This document shows, piece by piece, positions 19,705 through 28,231 of a stretch of DNA of 64,000 nucleotides (positions are counted from its first letter, which is position 1; the number at the start of each line of letters is the position of its first letter). Both the position numbers and the translations under genes were made by a program. Location: positions 1 through 64,000 of the forward strand of contig JAADBR010000004.1 of NCBI GenBank assembly GCA_009995705.1, given 5' to 3'. The notes beneath the pieces were generated by a model, which saw only the letters and a list, made by a program, of their open reading frames with translations, did not search any database and was not told the DNA's origin. Source of the stretch: Microcystis aeruginosa W13-11 (lineage in GTDB: Bacteria > Cyanobacteriota > Cyanobacteriia > Cyanobacteriales > Microcystaceae).

Positions 19705-20054
19705 GAAAAAACCCCCTTATCAGTGATTAGGTTAGCAGTTATTAAGTGTTTAAAGCTGAATGCTCGCTGCTATCTCCAAGCTAACCCGATCTCGATCGAT
19801 AAGGGCAATACTTAACAACTTTATTAGACCTATAGGACAAAATCAGGCATTACAGCCGTGCATTAACAGATCGTCTTTCCAGTGAAAAAGATTCCTTGGG
19901 ATCACGTTCCACGTTACCCCGGAGGAAAAACCGATCGCTTGTCAGTTATTGCGCCAATGGTAGGGGCGGGTCAGTGAGTTGATCGATGCGCCCAAAATGT
20001 AATATAGATATTTCGACCAAATTGAGATGCAGCCGCCGAAAATTCAAGAGCGAT
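19705..20054. other. Gene-free stretch containing one copy of a 48-bp dispersed repeat
   Basis: Apart from the malQ promoter side, the only structure I see is the segment 19988-20035. It recurs in inverted orientation, almost identical, at 47154-47201. It lies about 20 bp past the stop of the 377-residue protein gene. Confidence 0.5.
19988..20035 (-). repeat. 48-bp dispersed repeat, copy 1
   Basis: On the minus strand it reads CGGCTGCATCTCAATTTGGT, then CGAAATATCTATATTACATT and TTGGGCGC. It matches 47154-47201 with one substitution that I can see. The two copies lie beside unrelated genes. Confidence 0.8.
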
Positions 20055-21188
20055 TCACTTACTGTCAGTAAGTCCCACTTCTTGTAACCGCCTCTTCAAC
20101 CCAGACCGGTTACTGTACTGCTCGTAAATTCGGTTCAGGCGCTCTTGGAAAACGGCCAACTGGTTTTGATATTCGGCTAAATCTCTTAATTTGACCAATA
20201 ATTTAACAGCCTCATCGTAGGGTTTAGACTGAGCTTTCTGAATTAGGGACTCGACTTGCTGCCAAACTTGCGTTTCCCTTTTAGCTAAAGCTTGTAGTTC
20301 CTCAATTCGCTTGGCTTCTGCTTCTTGTTGTTGCCGTTTTTCTGCCTTTTTTTCTTCCTCAGAAGCAGCCTCAAGAAGTTCTTGGATCGTGCGTCGAGGC
20401 TGGTTAGAAGCGGGAGAATTAGGGATTAATTGAGATAGCTTTTGTTGGAATTTAGCAGATAAATTCAGTTCTCCTTCAGCCAATCTTAATAGGAAATCTT
20501 GGCGTTCAGAAGCCGATAATTGGCTAATAGCTTGTTGCCAAGTTTGCTCCGAGATAGTTGTTAGTTTACCACTGGATGCACAAGCAACATTTAATAAGTG
20601 TTCGTCCAATTCAAAGATTTCTGTAAAAGCTTTTTGAGCGGCAGAAAGTTGCCCCAGTCCGGGGGGAATGGGAGGTTCTAGTTGGGTCTTATCGATATCT
20701 ATATATCCCTCGGATAAGTCAATAGCTTTCAGCCAGGCTAAATATAATCCTCGATAGTCTTGCTGGAGAATTTCTTGGCGTAATCCTATCAATTCCGATA
20801 GAATCCCTTCTCCTTCTATCCAGTCATTAAAACCTTCTTCTTGACTAAATTCCCAATCTAAAATTGCCCAATCTCCCACAAAAGATAAGCTGATATAATT
20901 ATCGATACAGTAAAGTTCAATTGCTTCTCGGTTGATCAGGGATGTGGGAAAACGAAACATTAATTGCTGTGTTCCCCAGTTGGCGATGTAGTACATAATA
21001 TCGAAATACCGAGCCAGCACCTGTTTGGGATCCCCCCGAAAATTGCCGTAACTATAGTTGAAACTGGCACTCGTTGTCGTCGGTTTGACGCGACTCGATA
21101 GCTCGCCTATGGCAGCCCTTTCCTCTTGGGTGAGGTGGCGATCGATAGCTTGGAATTCGTAATATTGGTATTCGCTCATGGCGTGCAA
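20055..21188 (-). CDS. Conserved protein of unknown function with coiled coil
   Basis: The product is 377 residues from 21188; the ATG at 21179 (MSEYQYYEFQAIDR) is the more likely start. The N-terminal half (about 1-150) is compact and aromatic (YNYGNFRGDP-like, then ARYFDIMYYIANWGTQQLMFR), a pattern I have seen in widespread uncharacterised bacterial proteins. Residues about 265-330 are a charged coiled coil (EEEKKAEKRQQQEAEAKRIE). There is no signal peptide. No function can be assigned and no neighbour suggests one. Confidence 0.65.
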   Translation of the reverse strand: MHAMSEYQYYEFQAIDRHLTQEERAAIGELSSRVKPTTTSASFNYSYGNFRGDPKQVLARYFDIMYYIANWGTQQLMFRFPTSLINREAIELYCIDNYISLSFVGDWAILDWEFSQEEGFNDWIEGEGILSELIGLRQEILQQDYRGLYLAWLKAIDLSEGYIDIDKTQLEPPIPPGLGQLSAAQKAFTEIFELDEHLLNVACASSGKLTTISEQTWQQAISQLSASERQDFLLRLAEGELNLSAKFQQKLSQLIPNSPASNQPRRTIQELLEAASEEEKKAEKRQQQEAEAKRIEELQALAKRETQVWQQVESLIQKAQSKPYDEAVKLLVKLRDLAEYQNQLAVFQERLNRIYEQYSNRSGLKRRLQEVGLTDSK

Positions 21189-21961
21189 TCTATCTCAAGG
21201 TTTATGATCGATATGCTGATAATTGTACGGGTATAGTTAGGGTTTGCTGAATAAATCTTAAAACCTTGTTGAACTCACTTTCCGCACTTCTTAACATTCA
21301 ATTGATAATTTTTACTAATATATTGCTTAAAACCCATTGCCAGTAGGGACTATAGCTACAATGATTGATTTTTCTCAAGGTGAAGAATTGTAATTTTTTT
21401 TCTCAGAAAAAATCAATTATTGAAAATGTTCTCAATGGTAGTTTCTACAATGAAGGTTTTTCGTCAAAACATCTTGGGGAATGTAAAAATATATAAAAGT
21501 ATATGAAGATGTGCGGAATGTCGGCCTATAACTAAAGATAGATGAGACGGGCGCTCTCGGATGTATTAGGAATAGCAAGAGTGGGCAAATCGCCCGATAT
21601 TTACCGATAAGGAAAAAGTTCGGGTGATCGATCGGTAATTTCCCCGCATTGGTCTTTTCAAGAAATCTAATCTATTCCTTTGGATAGTGGCAAGGTCAAA
21701 ATCGATAGGATTACAATTTCTTTTGTTAAGCACTTTAGCGATCGCTGGATATTTATGCCATCGGCTATAGGCGATTCATTGTCGGCTAATCGTTAAATTT
21801 TATGAAAACAGCTTCATTCGTTGAGATTATCGGAGATAGAGTAAGGGTAGGTGAATAAGAGGGAAATGGTCAGAGCCTTTTGGCATTGTTCAGCCTAGAG
21901 CGTACAGTGGAGAGGAAAAGATGAGAAAAATTAAACAGCAAAGGCAAGATTCTGTCAGGGT
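21189..21961. other. Long gene-free stretch
   Basis: I find no convincing coding frame, RNA gene or clear repeat in these 770 bases. The word AGGGTTTGCTGAA at 21239 also occurs at 45184, again just downstream of a gene, and may mark the edge of an old mobile element. GC content and frame behaviour look like decayed intergenic DNA. Confidence 0.4.
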
Positions 21962-22231
21962 ATGAAAATCAAGAATACACCACCGTTAGGAACTCTTGAC
22001 CCTGATGTTTTACAGTATTTAGGATTATCTCAACGACTCTTGGTGACAGATAATCGTACCAGTATGCCTGAACATTTAGAGGAATATTGGCAAAAAAATC
22101 AACAAATCTGGGGACTGTTTTGGATACGTCCCACAACAACGATGGGAAAATTAGCCGAAGAATTAATTATGATTTGGGAAACCAGCGAAGCGGAAGAATG
22201 GATCGATATTGTCGATTGGATTCCTTTTTAA
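21920..22231 (+). pseudogene. DUF5615-like PIN-fold protein, frameshifted or truncated
   Basis: The ORF from 21962 (89 residues) reads PPLGTLDPDVLQYLGLSQRL, then LLVTDNRTSMPEHLEEYW and TTTMGKLAEELIMIWE. This resembles the C-terminal two thirds of DUF5615/PIN-like toxin proteins. The family's N-terminal strand with its first catalytic Asp is missing. In another frame, ATG at 21921 encodes MRKIKQQRQDSVRV, which looks like the preceding family segment, so a frameshift near 21960 is likely. No antitoxin is visible upstream. It is probably inactive. Confidence 0.5.
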
Positions 22232-22285
22232 TTAATGATATAATAAGATTATTACCATCCTTTTTATGCTTGATTATTAATTTGA

Positions 22286-23176
22286 ATGACTCGCCAAATT
22301 CATGACCAATTTGCTAAGGAATGTTTAGAGGAATTACTAACACCTCTAGGGACGATTAGAAAAAGTAAGAAAGTAAAAAGTGAGGTTCAAGAAATCGATG
22401 TCTGGTTTGAACTATTTAGCTCACCTGCTCCCACTGAGTTACCTTTAGGATTACTCGGAAGAATGGCGACTACTTCCTGTTTGTTTGAACCCTTCCGCAA
22501 TCCCCCGACCGAGGTAGAAATTCGCGGTTGTTTGTCAAAGTTATACGCGGTTCATGGCGAAATCTTGAGAAAAGCGAAACGGTCAAACAAAACTCTGACG
22601 GTCGCAGAATTGCCTTTCTTATGGATTCTAACGCCCACCTTTTCAGCTAGAATGATTGAAGATTTCGGGACTCACAGCGATGAGAGTAATTGGTTAACAG
22701 GGGTTTACTTTTTAGCTAAGTCTCTCAAAGCGGGCATTATTGTCATTCATCAATTACCAGTAAATGAAGACACCTTATGGTTGAGGGTATTAGGTAAAGG
22801 AGGAACTCAAAAACGAGCAGTTGAAGAGTTAGTTGAACTGCCAGAACGCAATCCTTTTCGAGAGAATTTATTAGAAATTCTGGCCAACTGGCGCAAAAAC
22901 TTAGAATTGAGAGATAATTTAAGTACAGAAGAACAGGAGGACATCATGAACTTATCACCAGCTTATCTAAAGCAACGAGAAGAGTGGAAGCAAGAAGGAA
23001 CTTTAGAGGGACAACTTTCGCTGATAGCCAGTCTTCTGGAAGGACGCTTTGGCAGCCTAGATGCGGAATTATCTGGTCTGGTAGAAAAGATTGCCCAACT
23101 TCCTATCTCGGAACGCACCAGTTTACTTCTTTCTTTGGCGAATTTATCCCGCGAGGAATTGTTAGAAAGATTGTAA
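22286..23176 (+). CDS. DUF4351-domain protein (Rpn/PD-(D/E)XK-like)
   Basis: The product is 296 residues. The N-terminal part (IHDQFAKECLEELLTPLG, then EIDVWFELFSSP) resembles cyanobacterial members of the Rpn / putative transposase-nuclease group. The C-terminal 80 residues (YLKQREEWKQEGTLEGQLSL, IASLLEGRFGSLD, LLLSLANLSREELLERL) are a DUF4351 tail. Nuclease activity is inferred from family resemblance; catalytic residues are not clear to me. These genes occur in many scattered copies in Microcystis-like genomes, and a broken relative lies at 49473-49865. Confidence 0.65.
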   Translation: MTRQIHDQFAKECLEELLTPLGTIRKSKKVKSEVQEIDVWFELFSSPAPTELPLGLLGRMATTSCLFEPFRNPPTEVEIRGCLSKLYAVHGEILRKAKRSNKTLTVAELPFLWILTPTFSARMIEDFGTHSDESNWLTGVYFLAKSLKAGIIVIHQLPVNEDTLWLRVLGKGGTQKRAVEELVELPERNPFRENLLEILANWRKNLELRDNLSTEEQEDIMNLSPAYLKQREEWKQEGTLEGQLSLIASLLEGRFGSLDAELSGLVEKIAQLPISERTSLLLSLANLSREELLERL

Positions 23177-23205
23177 ATTTCGTTTCTCGCTCTTCTTACG
23201 GTCGT

Positions 23206-23706
23206 TCAACGATAATTGTTTTCATTTTGTTTTTGCCGATAAGCTGCAAATTCGGGGTTACTCACAAGAATTTGACGGACGCGCTCGCGACTTATGCCGT
23301 ATTTATCCCCTATTTGCTGATAGCTCAATCCTTGTCTATGGAGTTCTAAAAAATCGTAGCTTTTTTGCAGTTTTTCCTTTCTCTGTGCATCCCGTCTTGG
23401 GGTTGGACTCTTATTGCTAAGGTGTCCTACTATTTCCCTTCCCAACTCGGTCAAAGAATATTGAGAATCGTGGAAACTAACCAATCCTTGTTTTTCCAAT
23501 TCTTTAAGTATTTTATGTACTCTGGTTATATTATGAGCAGTTGTTGCCAATTGCCGAGACGGATCCGAAAGTATCCGAATTGCCGAATCGATCTCAATCG
23601 GATAATCTAACATCCCCTTCAGAATCTGTTTTTGTTTTGCTTGGAGATTGGCGATCATCTCCTCTAAATGTTGAAAGTCTTCATCTTTATCCATCGGAAT
23701 TACCAT
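23206..23706 (-). CDS. Two-part HTH DNA-binding protein
   Basis: The product is 166 residues. Residues about 18-90 look like a winged helix (ITRVHKILKELEKQGLVSFH, then SQYSLTELGREIVGHL). Residues about 125-155 form a second helix-turn-helix (GLSYQQIGDKYGISRERVRQ, then ILVSNPEF), like sigma-70 region 4 or a Trp-type HTH. It reads as a transcriptional regulator. It is divergent from the molybdopterin oxidoreductase with a 184-bp gap, so it may control that gene; this is inference. Start at 23706 or the ATG four codons in. Confidence 0.6.
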   Translation of the reverse strand: MVIPMDKDEDFQHLEEMIANLQAKQKQILKGMLDYPIEIDSAIRILSDPSRQLATTAHNITRVHKILKELEKQGLVSFHDSQYSLTELGREIVGHLSNKSPTPRRDAQRKEKLQKSYDFLELHRQGLSYQQIGDKYGISRERVRQILVSNPEFAAYRQKQNENNYR

Positions 23707-23890
23707 TTTAATAGACCTCTCCCTAGTCTGATGAAATCACAATCAGGAGATATTGTCAACAACTAACCGTAGCTTACCCAGTCGTTTATGCGTTGCTGAT
23801 GCACTTTTTAAAAAATGGTGATAAACTCAACTGTACTGGGTATACTCCCCCCATCGGAGGGATTTGGGAAAAAATCGAGAGAAAAAAACG

Positions 23891-26128
23891 ATGAACGAAC
23901 GAGAAACATCCAACAAAATTGAGGCGGGCGGGGGTTTTCCCGTATTGCAATATTGGGCAGAAAAAACCCTCTCTCCTCAAGGGGTTAAACTCTGGCAAAC
24001 CTTAAATCATAAAAGTGCCTGTTTAGCTTGCGCTTGGGGAACGGGAGGACAAAAGGGCGGTTTTGTCAACGAAGCGGGGGAAAGTCTGCAACGTTGTCTC
24101 AAAAGTGTCGAGGCAGTTACTTCCGAATTAATGCCGGGCATTAAAACCGATTTTTTTCAGACCTATCATCTCGCTCAATTACAGTCCTTAACCTCCCTAG
24201 AATGCGATCGCCTGGGTCGTTTCAGTTATCCCGTCCTCTTAAAAGCCGGAGAAAGTCACTATCAACGTATTAGCTGGGAAGAAGTTTATCGATTAGCCGA
24301 ACAAGCTTTTCATCAACCGTCCGAGACTATTGCCTCCTATAGTTCGGGACGTTCTTCTAATGAAGCCGCCTATCTCTTACAATTATTTTTAAGGACATTA
24401 GGAAGTAATAATTTAGCCGATTGTTCCGATCTCTGTCATGCCGCCTCGACCGTAGGCTTAAAACAGGTTTTCGGAACCGGAACTTCGATGGTCAGTCTGG
24501 AAAGTTTAAAACAAGCCGATTGTGTGGTGTTAATCGGTTCTAACGCCCCGGCTAATCATCCTCGCCTGATGAATGAATTAATTCAAATTCGTGATCGCGG
24601 CGGTAAAATTATTATTATTAACCCGCAAATTGAAGTCGGATTGGTCAAATTCTCCTCGCCCGCTTTTCCGATTAAATCATTATTGCGGGGCGGTTCCGAT
24701 ATTTCAACTCTCTACCTACAGCCGATACCGGGTAGCGATACTGCCCTATTCGTCGGATTACAAAAATCTTTAATTGAACAAAATTTATTGCGGTGGGATT
24801 ATCTCAAATCCCATACAGAAAATTGGCAATCTGTTATAGATTATGCCCGACAAACACCCTGGGAAACCATTACTAAAACCTGCGGTTTATCCCGAGAAGA
24901 AATTGAAGCAACCGCCGCCCTTTTCGGCAATTTAGAGCGTGTGGTTTTCGCTTGGGCGATGGGGGTTACACAACAGGAAAACGGGGTAGATAATATTATC
25001 AGTATTGCCAATACCGCTTTAATGACGGGAAATGCTGGCAAAATCGGAGCCGGAACCATGCCAATCAGAGGTCATTCTAATGTACAGGGCTTCGGTTCTA
25101 TGGGCGTTACGGTGAGATTACGTCAGGAAATCGCCGAGGCACTTGCTCAACTTTTAGGAAAGCCATTAAATATAACCGGCGGTTATGATACTAGGGCATT
25201 AATTGAAGCTGCCGAACAGGGAAAAATCAACACCCTTTTTTGTTTGGGAGGTAATCTTTATGGGGCAAATCCAGATTTAACTCAAGCCAAAAAAGCCTTA
25301 GCTCAAATTGATACGATTTTTTATGTAGCTACTAAGCCAAATTTAGGACATTTTCAGGGATTAGCCCGACAAAATACGATAATTTTACCCGTATTCGCTC
25401 GTTTTGAAAATCCTCACCCGACAACCACCGAATCGGGCAATAATTTTGTCCGTTTTAACGAGCGGGGAAGCAGTCATCTACAGGGTTCTGATGTCGATGT
25501 CATCTCGGAAGTAGAACTATTAACAAATATTGCCGTCAAGGTTTTAGGCACAAACCCGATTGATTGGTCGAGATTACACGATACCGCCTATATTCGTCAG
25601 TTAATCGCCAAAACGATTCCGGGTTATGAAAAGATCGGGCAATTAGATCAAACCCAAACAGAATTTACCATTAGCGGACGGATTTTTACCGAACCCCATT
25701 TTCCAACATCGACCGGAAAAGCGCAAATGTCTGTCACCCCTTTACCCACTTTAAAAACACCGCAAAAGCAAGATTTCAACCAACCAGAAAATGCCCCCGG
25801 AATTGCCCTGATTCTCGGAACAGGACGCAGTTATGGACAACATAATACCGTCGTTTATCAAGTGGGCGATAAATATCGAGGAATGCCTCACCGTCATTGT
25901 TTATTGATCAACGCCGAAGATGCCAAAAAAGCCCGCTTTCAAGAACATCAACGAGTCACCGTTCAAGGAGATGCCGGTAAATTAGAGAATATTGAAATTA
26001 TTTTCGGTCCGATTCGCGAAGGTGTTAGTTTTATGTTCTATCCCGAAGCCAATGTTTTATTCAAAGCTAAAATCGACCCTCGCTGTGGTACTCCTGCTTA
26101 TAAACGAGTTCCCGTCTGGGTTTTTTAG
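23891..26128 (+). CDS. Molybdopterin-dependent oxidoreductase, FdhF/YdeP type
   Basis: From the ATG at 23891 the product is 745 residues. It shows SACLACAWGTGGQKGGFVNE and ESLQRCLKSVEAVTSELMPG near the N-terminus, SYSSGRSSNEAAYLLQLFLR, CSDLCHAAS, GAGTMPIRGHSNVQG and a C-terminal molydopterin dinucleotide-binding domain (LILGTGRSYGQHN through PAYKRVPVW). This is the YdeP-like branch of the formate dehydrogenase alpha family. The classical four-Cys Fe4S4 motif is incomplete. Substrate is unknown; formate is not established. No partner subunit genes adjoin it. Confidence 0.8.
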   Translation: MNERETSNKIEAGGGFPVLQYWAEKTLSPQGVKLWQTLNHKSACLACAWGTGGQKGGFVNEAGESLQRCLKSVEAVTSELMPGIKTDFFQTYHLAQLQSLTSLECDRLGRFSYPVLLKAGESHYQRISWEEVYRLAEQAFHQPSETIASYSSGRSSNEAAYLLQLFLRTLGSNNLADCSDLCHAASTVGLKQVFGTGTSMVSLESLKQADCVVLIGSNAPANHPRLMNELIQIRDRGGKIIIINPQIEVGLVKFSSPAFPIKSLLRGGSDISTLYLQPIPGSDTALFVGLQKSLIEQNLLRWDYLKSHTENWQSVIDYARQTPWETITKTCGLSREEIEATAALFGNLERVVFAWAMGVTQQENGVDNIISIANTALMTGNAGKIGAGTMPIRGHSNVQGFGSMGVTVRLRQEIAEALAQLLGKPLNITGGYDTRALIEAAEQGKINTLFCLGGNLYGANPDLTQAKKALAQIDTIFYVATKPNLGHFQGLARQNTIILPVFARFENPHPTTTESGNNFVRFNERGSSHLQGSDVDVISEVELLTNIAVKVLGTNPIDWSRLHDTAYIRQLIAKTIPGYEKIGQLDQTQTEFTISGRIFTEPHFPTSTGKAQMSVTPLPTLKTPQKQDFNQPENAPGIALILGTGRSYGQHNTVVYQVGDKYRGMPHRHCLLINAEDAKKARFQEHQRVTVQGDAGKLENIEIIFGPIREGVSFMFYPEANVLFKAKIDPRCGTPAYKRVPVWVF

Positions 26129-26174
26129 TTATCAACTCCTCTGATTTTATTTTTTGGAAATAATGAAATAGGGT

Positions 26175-26325
26175 TAAGTAGGTAGGCGTTAAAAATTATC
26201 AGACACCCCCCTTATCAAGGGGGGCAGGGGGGATCCCCCCGCCTATCGGCACCCCCCTTATCAAGGGGGGCAGGGGGGATCGAACCTAAAATCCATTTTT
26301 AATTTAATTATAACCAGCTACTTAA
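26175..26325 (+). repeat. Dispersed CCCCCCTTATCAAGGGGGG element, copy B
   Basis: The element starts TAAGTAGGTAGGCGTTAAAA, contains two CCCCCCTTATCAAGGGGGGC modules separated by GGATCCCCCCGCCTATCGGC, and ends near TTATAACCAGCTACTTAA. The two outer ends are imperfect inverted repeats of each other. Just after it, a frame ending at 26410 (RIEQNEKAMVGLIAFLLLYS, then YRH) may be the tail of a lost membrane protein. Confidence 0.8.
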
Positions 26326-26421
26326 CCAAGCCAACCAACGAATCGAGCAGAATGAAAAAGCTATGGTCGGTTTGATCGCATTTCTGTTACTTTATTCCTA
26401 CCGTCATTAAAATAAGTAGCC

Positions 26422-26922
26422 ATGGGCAAGTTTTTACTAACCGTATTAAGCATAGCCAGTTTATTTGCCGTCGGGATGGCTACCCCTAGCATTGCCGGTC
26501 CCACATCTGCAGCGACGAACTTGCAACTAGCTCAACGCCCTAACTGTAACAATCCCCAGACTCAAAGCGAAATGAACATTTGTGCCAGCATAGCTTATCA
26601 AAACGCTGATCGCAAGTTAAATCAAGTTTATCCAGCAATTCTCATTTTAAGGTTTCATGACATTAAAACCCTTGCACCTAGAGGGGTTAAAATTCTTTAA
26701 CGAATCTCTAGGTTGCTGAAACAAGGCAAAATCGTTTCAAAATGAGAATTAATTAGCGCCCAACAAGCTTGGATTAAGTTTAGAGACAGCAGTTGCGAAT
26801 TTGAAAGAAGTGCGTTTGAGGGAGGCTCTATAGCTCCCATGATTTACGGTAATTGCTTGGCAGCTGTCACCGAGCAGCGTACCAAAGATTTGCGGAGATA
26901 TTTAGAAGATAGCGATCTCTAA
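26422..26922 (+). pseudogene. LprI-like (DUF1311) secreted protein interrupted by a 114-bp insertion
   Basis: The 5' part encodes a signal peptide (MGKFLLTVLSIASLFAVGMA, ending at a plausible SIAG/P cleavage site) and CNNPQTQSEMNICASIAYQN, then ADRKLNQVYPA. This is the DUF1311/LprI Cys-rich pattern. A 114-bp insert follows (26638-26751) and carries an in-frame TAA. The frame resumes with ISAQQAWIKFRDSSCEFERS and ends at 26922. Removing the insert restores a 128-residue protein in frame. Family members inhibit lysozyme or bind in the periplasm. As it stands the product is a truncated 92-residue protein. Confidence 0.75.
26638..26751. mobile_element. 114-bp MITE-like insertion
   Basis: The segment has perfect 12-bp terminal inverted repeats AATTCTCATTTT (26637-26648) and AAAATGAGAATT (26739-26750). 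A further inner inverted pair (ACCTAGAG/CTCTAGGT) makes most of it foldable. It has no coding capacity. Its length is exactly 38 codons and it interrupts the LprI-like gene between Ala and Ile codons. Exact junctions are ambiguous by a few bases because of AATT at both ends. Confidence 0.75.
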
Positions 26923-26981
26923 GTCAGAATCACCCTGGATATTACTGATAATTCCCTAGACGTTGACTGCACAACAACTTA

Positions 26982-27052
26982 AGCGGGTGAGGGGAATCGA
27001 ACCCCTATCATTAGCTTGGAAGGCTAGGGTTTTACCACTAAACTACACCCGC
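26982..27052 (-). tRNA. tRNA-Gly(TCC)
   Basis: The 71-nt minus-strand sequence folds as a cloverleaf: acceptor GCGGGTG/CACCCGC plus discriminator T, D arm with TAGTGGTAAAA, anticodon loop CTTCCAA (anticodon TCC), and T arm AGGGGTTCGATTCCCCT. The first pair of the anticodon stem is a C-A mismatch, which may be natural variation. CCA is not encoded. It reads glycine codons GGA and GGG. Confidence 0.95.
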
Positions 27053-27129
27053 ATTTTTTTAGCACTCCTATTAGCATAACACTAATTGCCGATTTTTACA
27101 AGTAGGGATTTTCAGCTGGTTAATTGCCT

Positions 27130-27858
27130 CTAAAATCCTGAACGCTCCTTTTTACCCCCGATTTGGTTAAAAGTTTCCTCCACGCGATCGATATCTAGTT
27201 GGGAGAAATTATCGATCGCCCAGTTGGACACTCTCTGCATAAAATGGAAGGGATAGGTATGAGCGATTCCCACCACCTGCATTCCCGCTCTTTTTGCCGC
27301 TTCGCAACCGACAAAAGTATCTTCAATCACCAGACATTCCTGGGGTTGCAACTGTAGATTAAAATTCCAACGATTAAATCTTTCTACGGCCAGTAAATAA
27401 CCATCCGGTTGAGGTTTACTGGTGCTAATCTCATCCCCGGTGACAATGACACTAAAGTAATCCCCAAGGTTCACCCGTTGCAAGATTGATTCCACTTCCG
27501 AGCGTATTGCTCCCGTCACCAAACCGATTTGTAGATCCCTGGCCTTAACCCGTTTTAAAAAAGAGTATATCTCCTCATAAATAGGAATTTTCTCTAATTT
27601 TTCTAATCTTTCTCGGTATAAACTGGCTTTTTTGTTAATTAACTTAGTCAGATAATCCTCGGTCACTTGACGACCGCGACGGGTGAGAACATCGCGCAAA
27701 CAGACGCGATCGCTTCTTCCCAGACATAACTCCGCAAATTCCGACCCTAGGGGCAGCAAATTTTCTCCGAGCAAGATTTCATTAATTAACTCCTGATGGA
27801 TTGGTTCATCATTGATGATCACCCCATTAAAATCGAACAGAACAGCCTTTAACATCAA
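27130..27858 (-). CDS. HAD-superfamily hydrolase, beta-phosphoglucomutase-like
   Basis: The 242-residue protein has motif I at FDFNGVIINDEP, a helical cap, motif II at GLVTGAIRS, the motif III lysine in STSKPQPDGY, and motif IV ECLVIEDTFVGCEAAKRAGM. It should hydrolyse or transfer a phosphate from a small sugar-phosphate. The second Asp of the usual DxD is Asn (DFN), which weakens mutase-type acid-base chemistry; I recall this FDFNGV form in other cyanobacterial members. Substrate unknown. Confidence 0.8.
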   Translation of the reverse strand: MMLKAVLFDFNGVIINDEPIHQELINEILLGENLLPLGSEFAELCLGRSDRVCLRDVLTRRGRQVTEDYLTKLINKKASLYRERLEKLEKIPIYEEIYSFLKRVKARDLQIGLVTGAIRSEVESILQRVNLGDYFSVIVTGDEISTSKPQPDGYLLAVERFNRWNFNLQLQPQECLVIEDTFVGCEAAKRAGMQVVGIAHTYPFHFMQRVSNWAIDNFSQLDIDRVEETFNQIGGKKERSGF

Positions 27859-28134
27859 TCTTAGACAGAAAAGCTAATAAATACTCACTGTTCTTGATTA
27901 TACTAAAGTTTTTCGTCGGGGCAGGGCGGGTCTTGCCCCTTACCCCATCTCAACAAACAATTTTAACCGGAAAATTGCCAAGGCCTTGACAAATTCCCAG
28001 ATTTGTTCTATTATTTTGTTATGGTGGGAATCCGTACTGCCCTGTAACCCCCCTATTTGGGGCTGAAATATTAGCCAAAAATATAACAAAAGAATTTAGG
28101 AACCTGCGTGGGAATAATATCCCAACCGATCGGA

Positions 28135-28202
28135 GGGCGCAAGCTTTGCGCCCCTACAGTAACGGATTTTGTCCACAATGTAGGGGCGAACTGCGTTCGC
28201 CC
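28135..28202. repeat. Composite palindromic intergenic repeat
   Basis: Two perfect hairpins, GGGCGCAA-GCT-TTGCGCCC (28135-28153) and GGGCGAAC-TGC-GTTCGCCC (28184-28202), are linked by a further inverted pair CCCCTACA/TGTAGGGG. The unit sits 30 bp past the stop of the 777-residue ATPase gene. The rest of the 27859-28231 gap shows no gene. Confidence 0.7.
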
Positions 28203-28231
28203 AAAAGGTACATTATTAAAGCGCAAGTCCC

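Noticed and set aside
26422-26700. A genuine 92-residue secreted protein
   Set aside because: Its last 20 residues come from the 114-bp insert, and the missing family C-terminus continues in frame after it.
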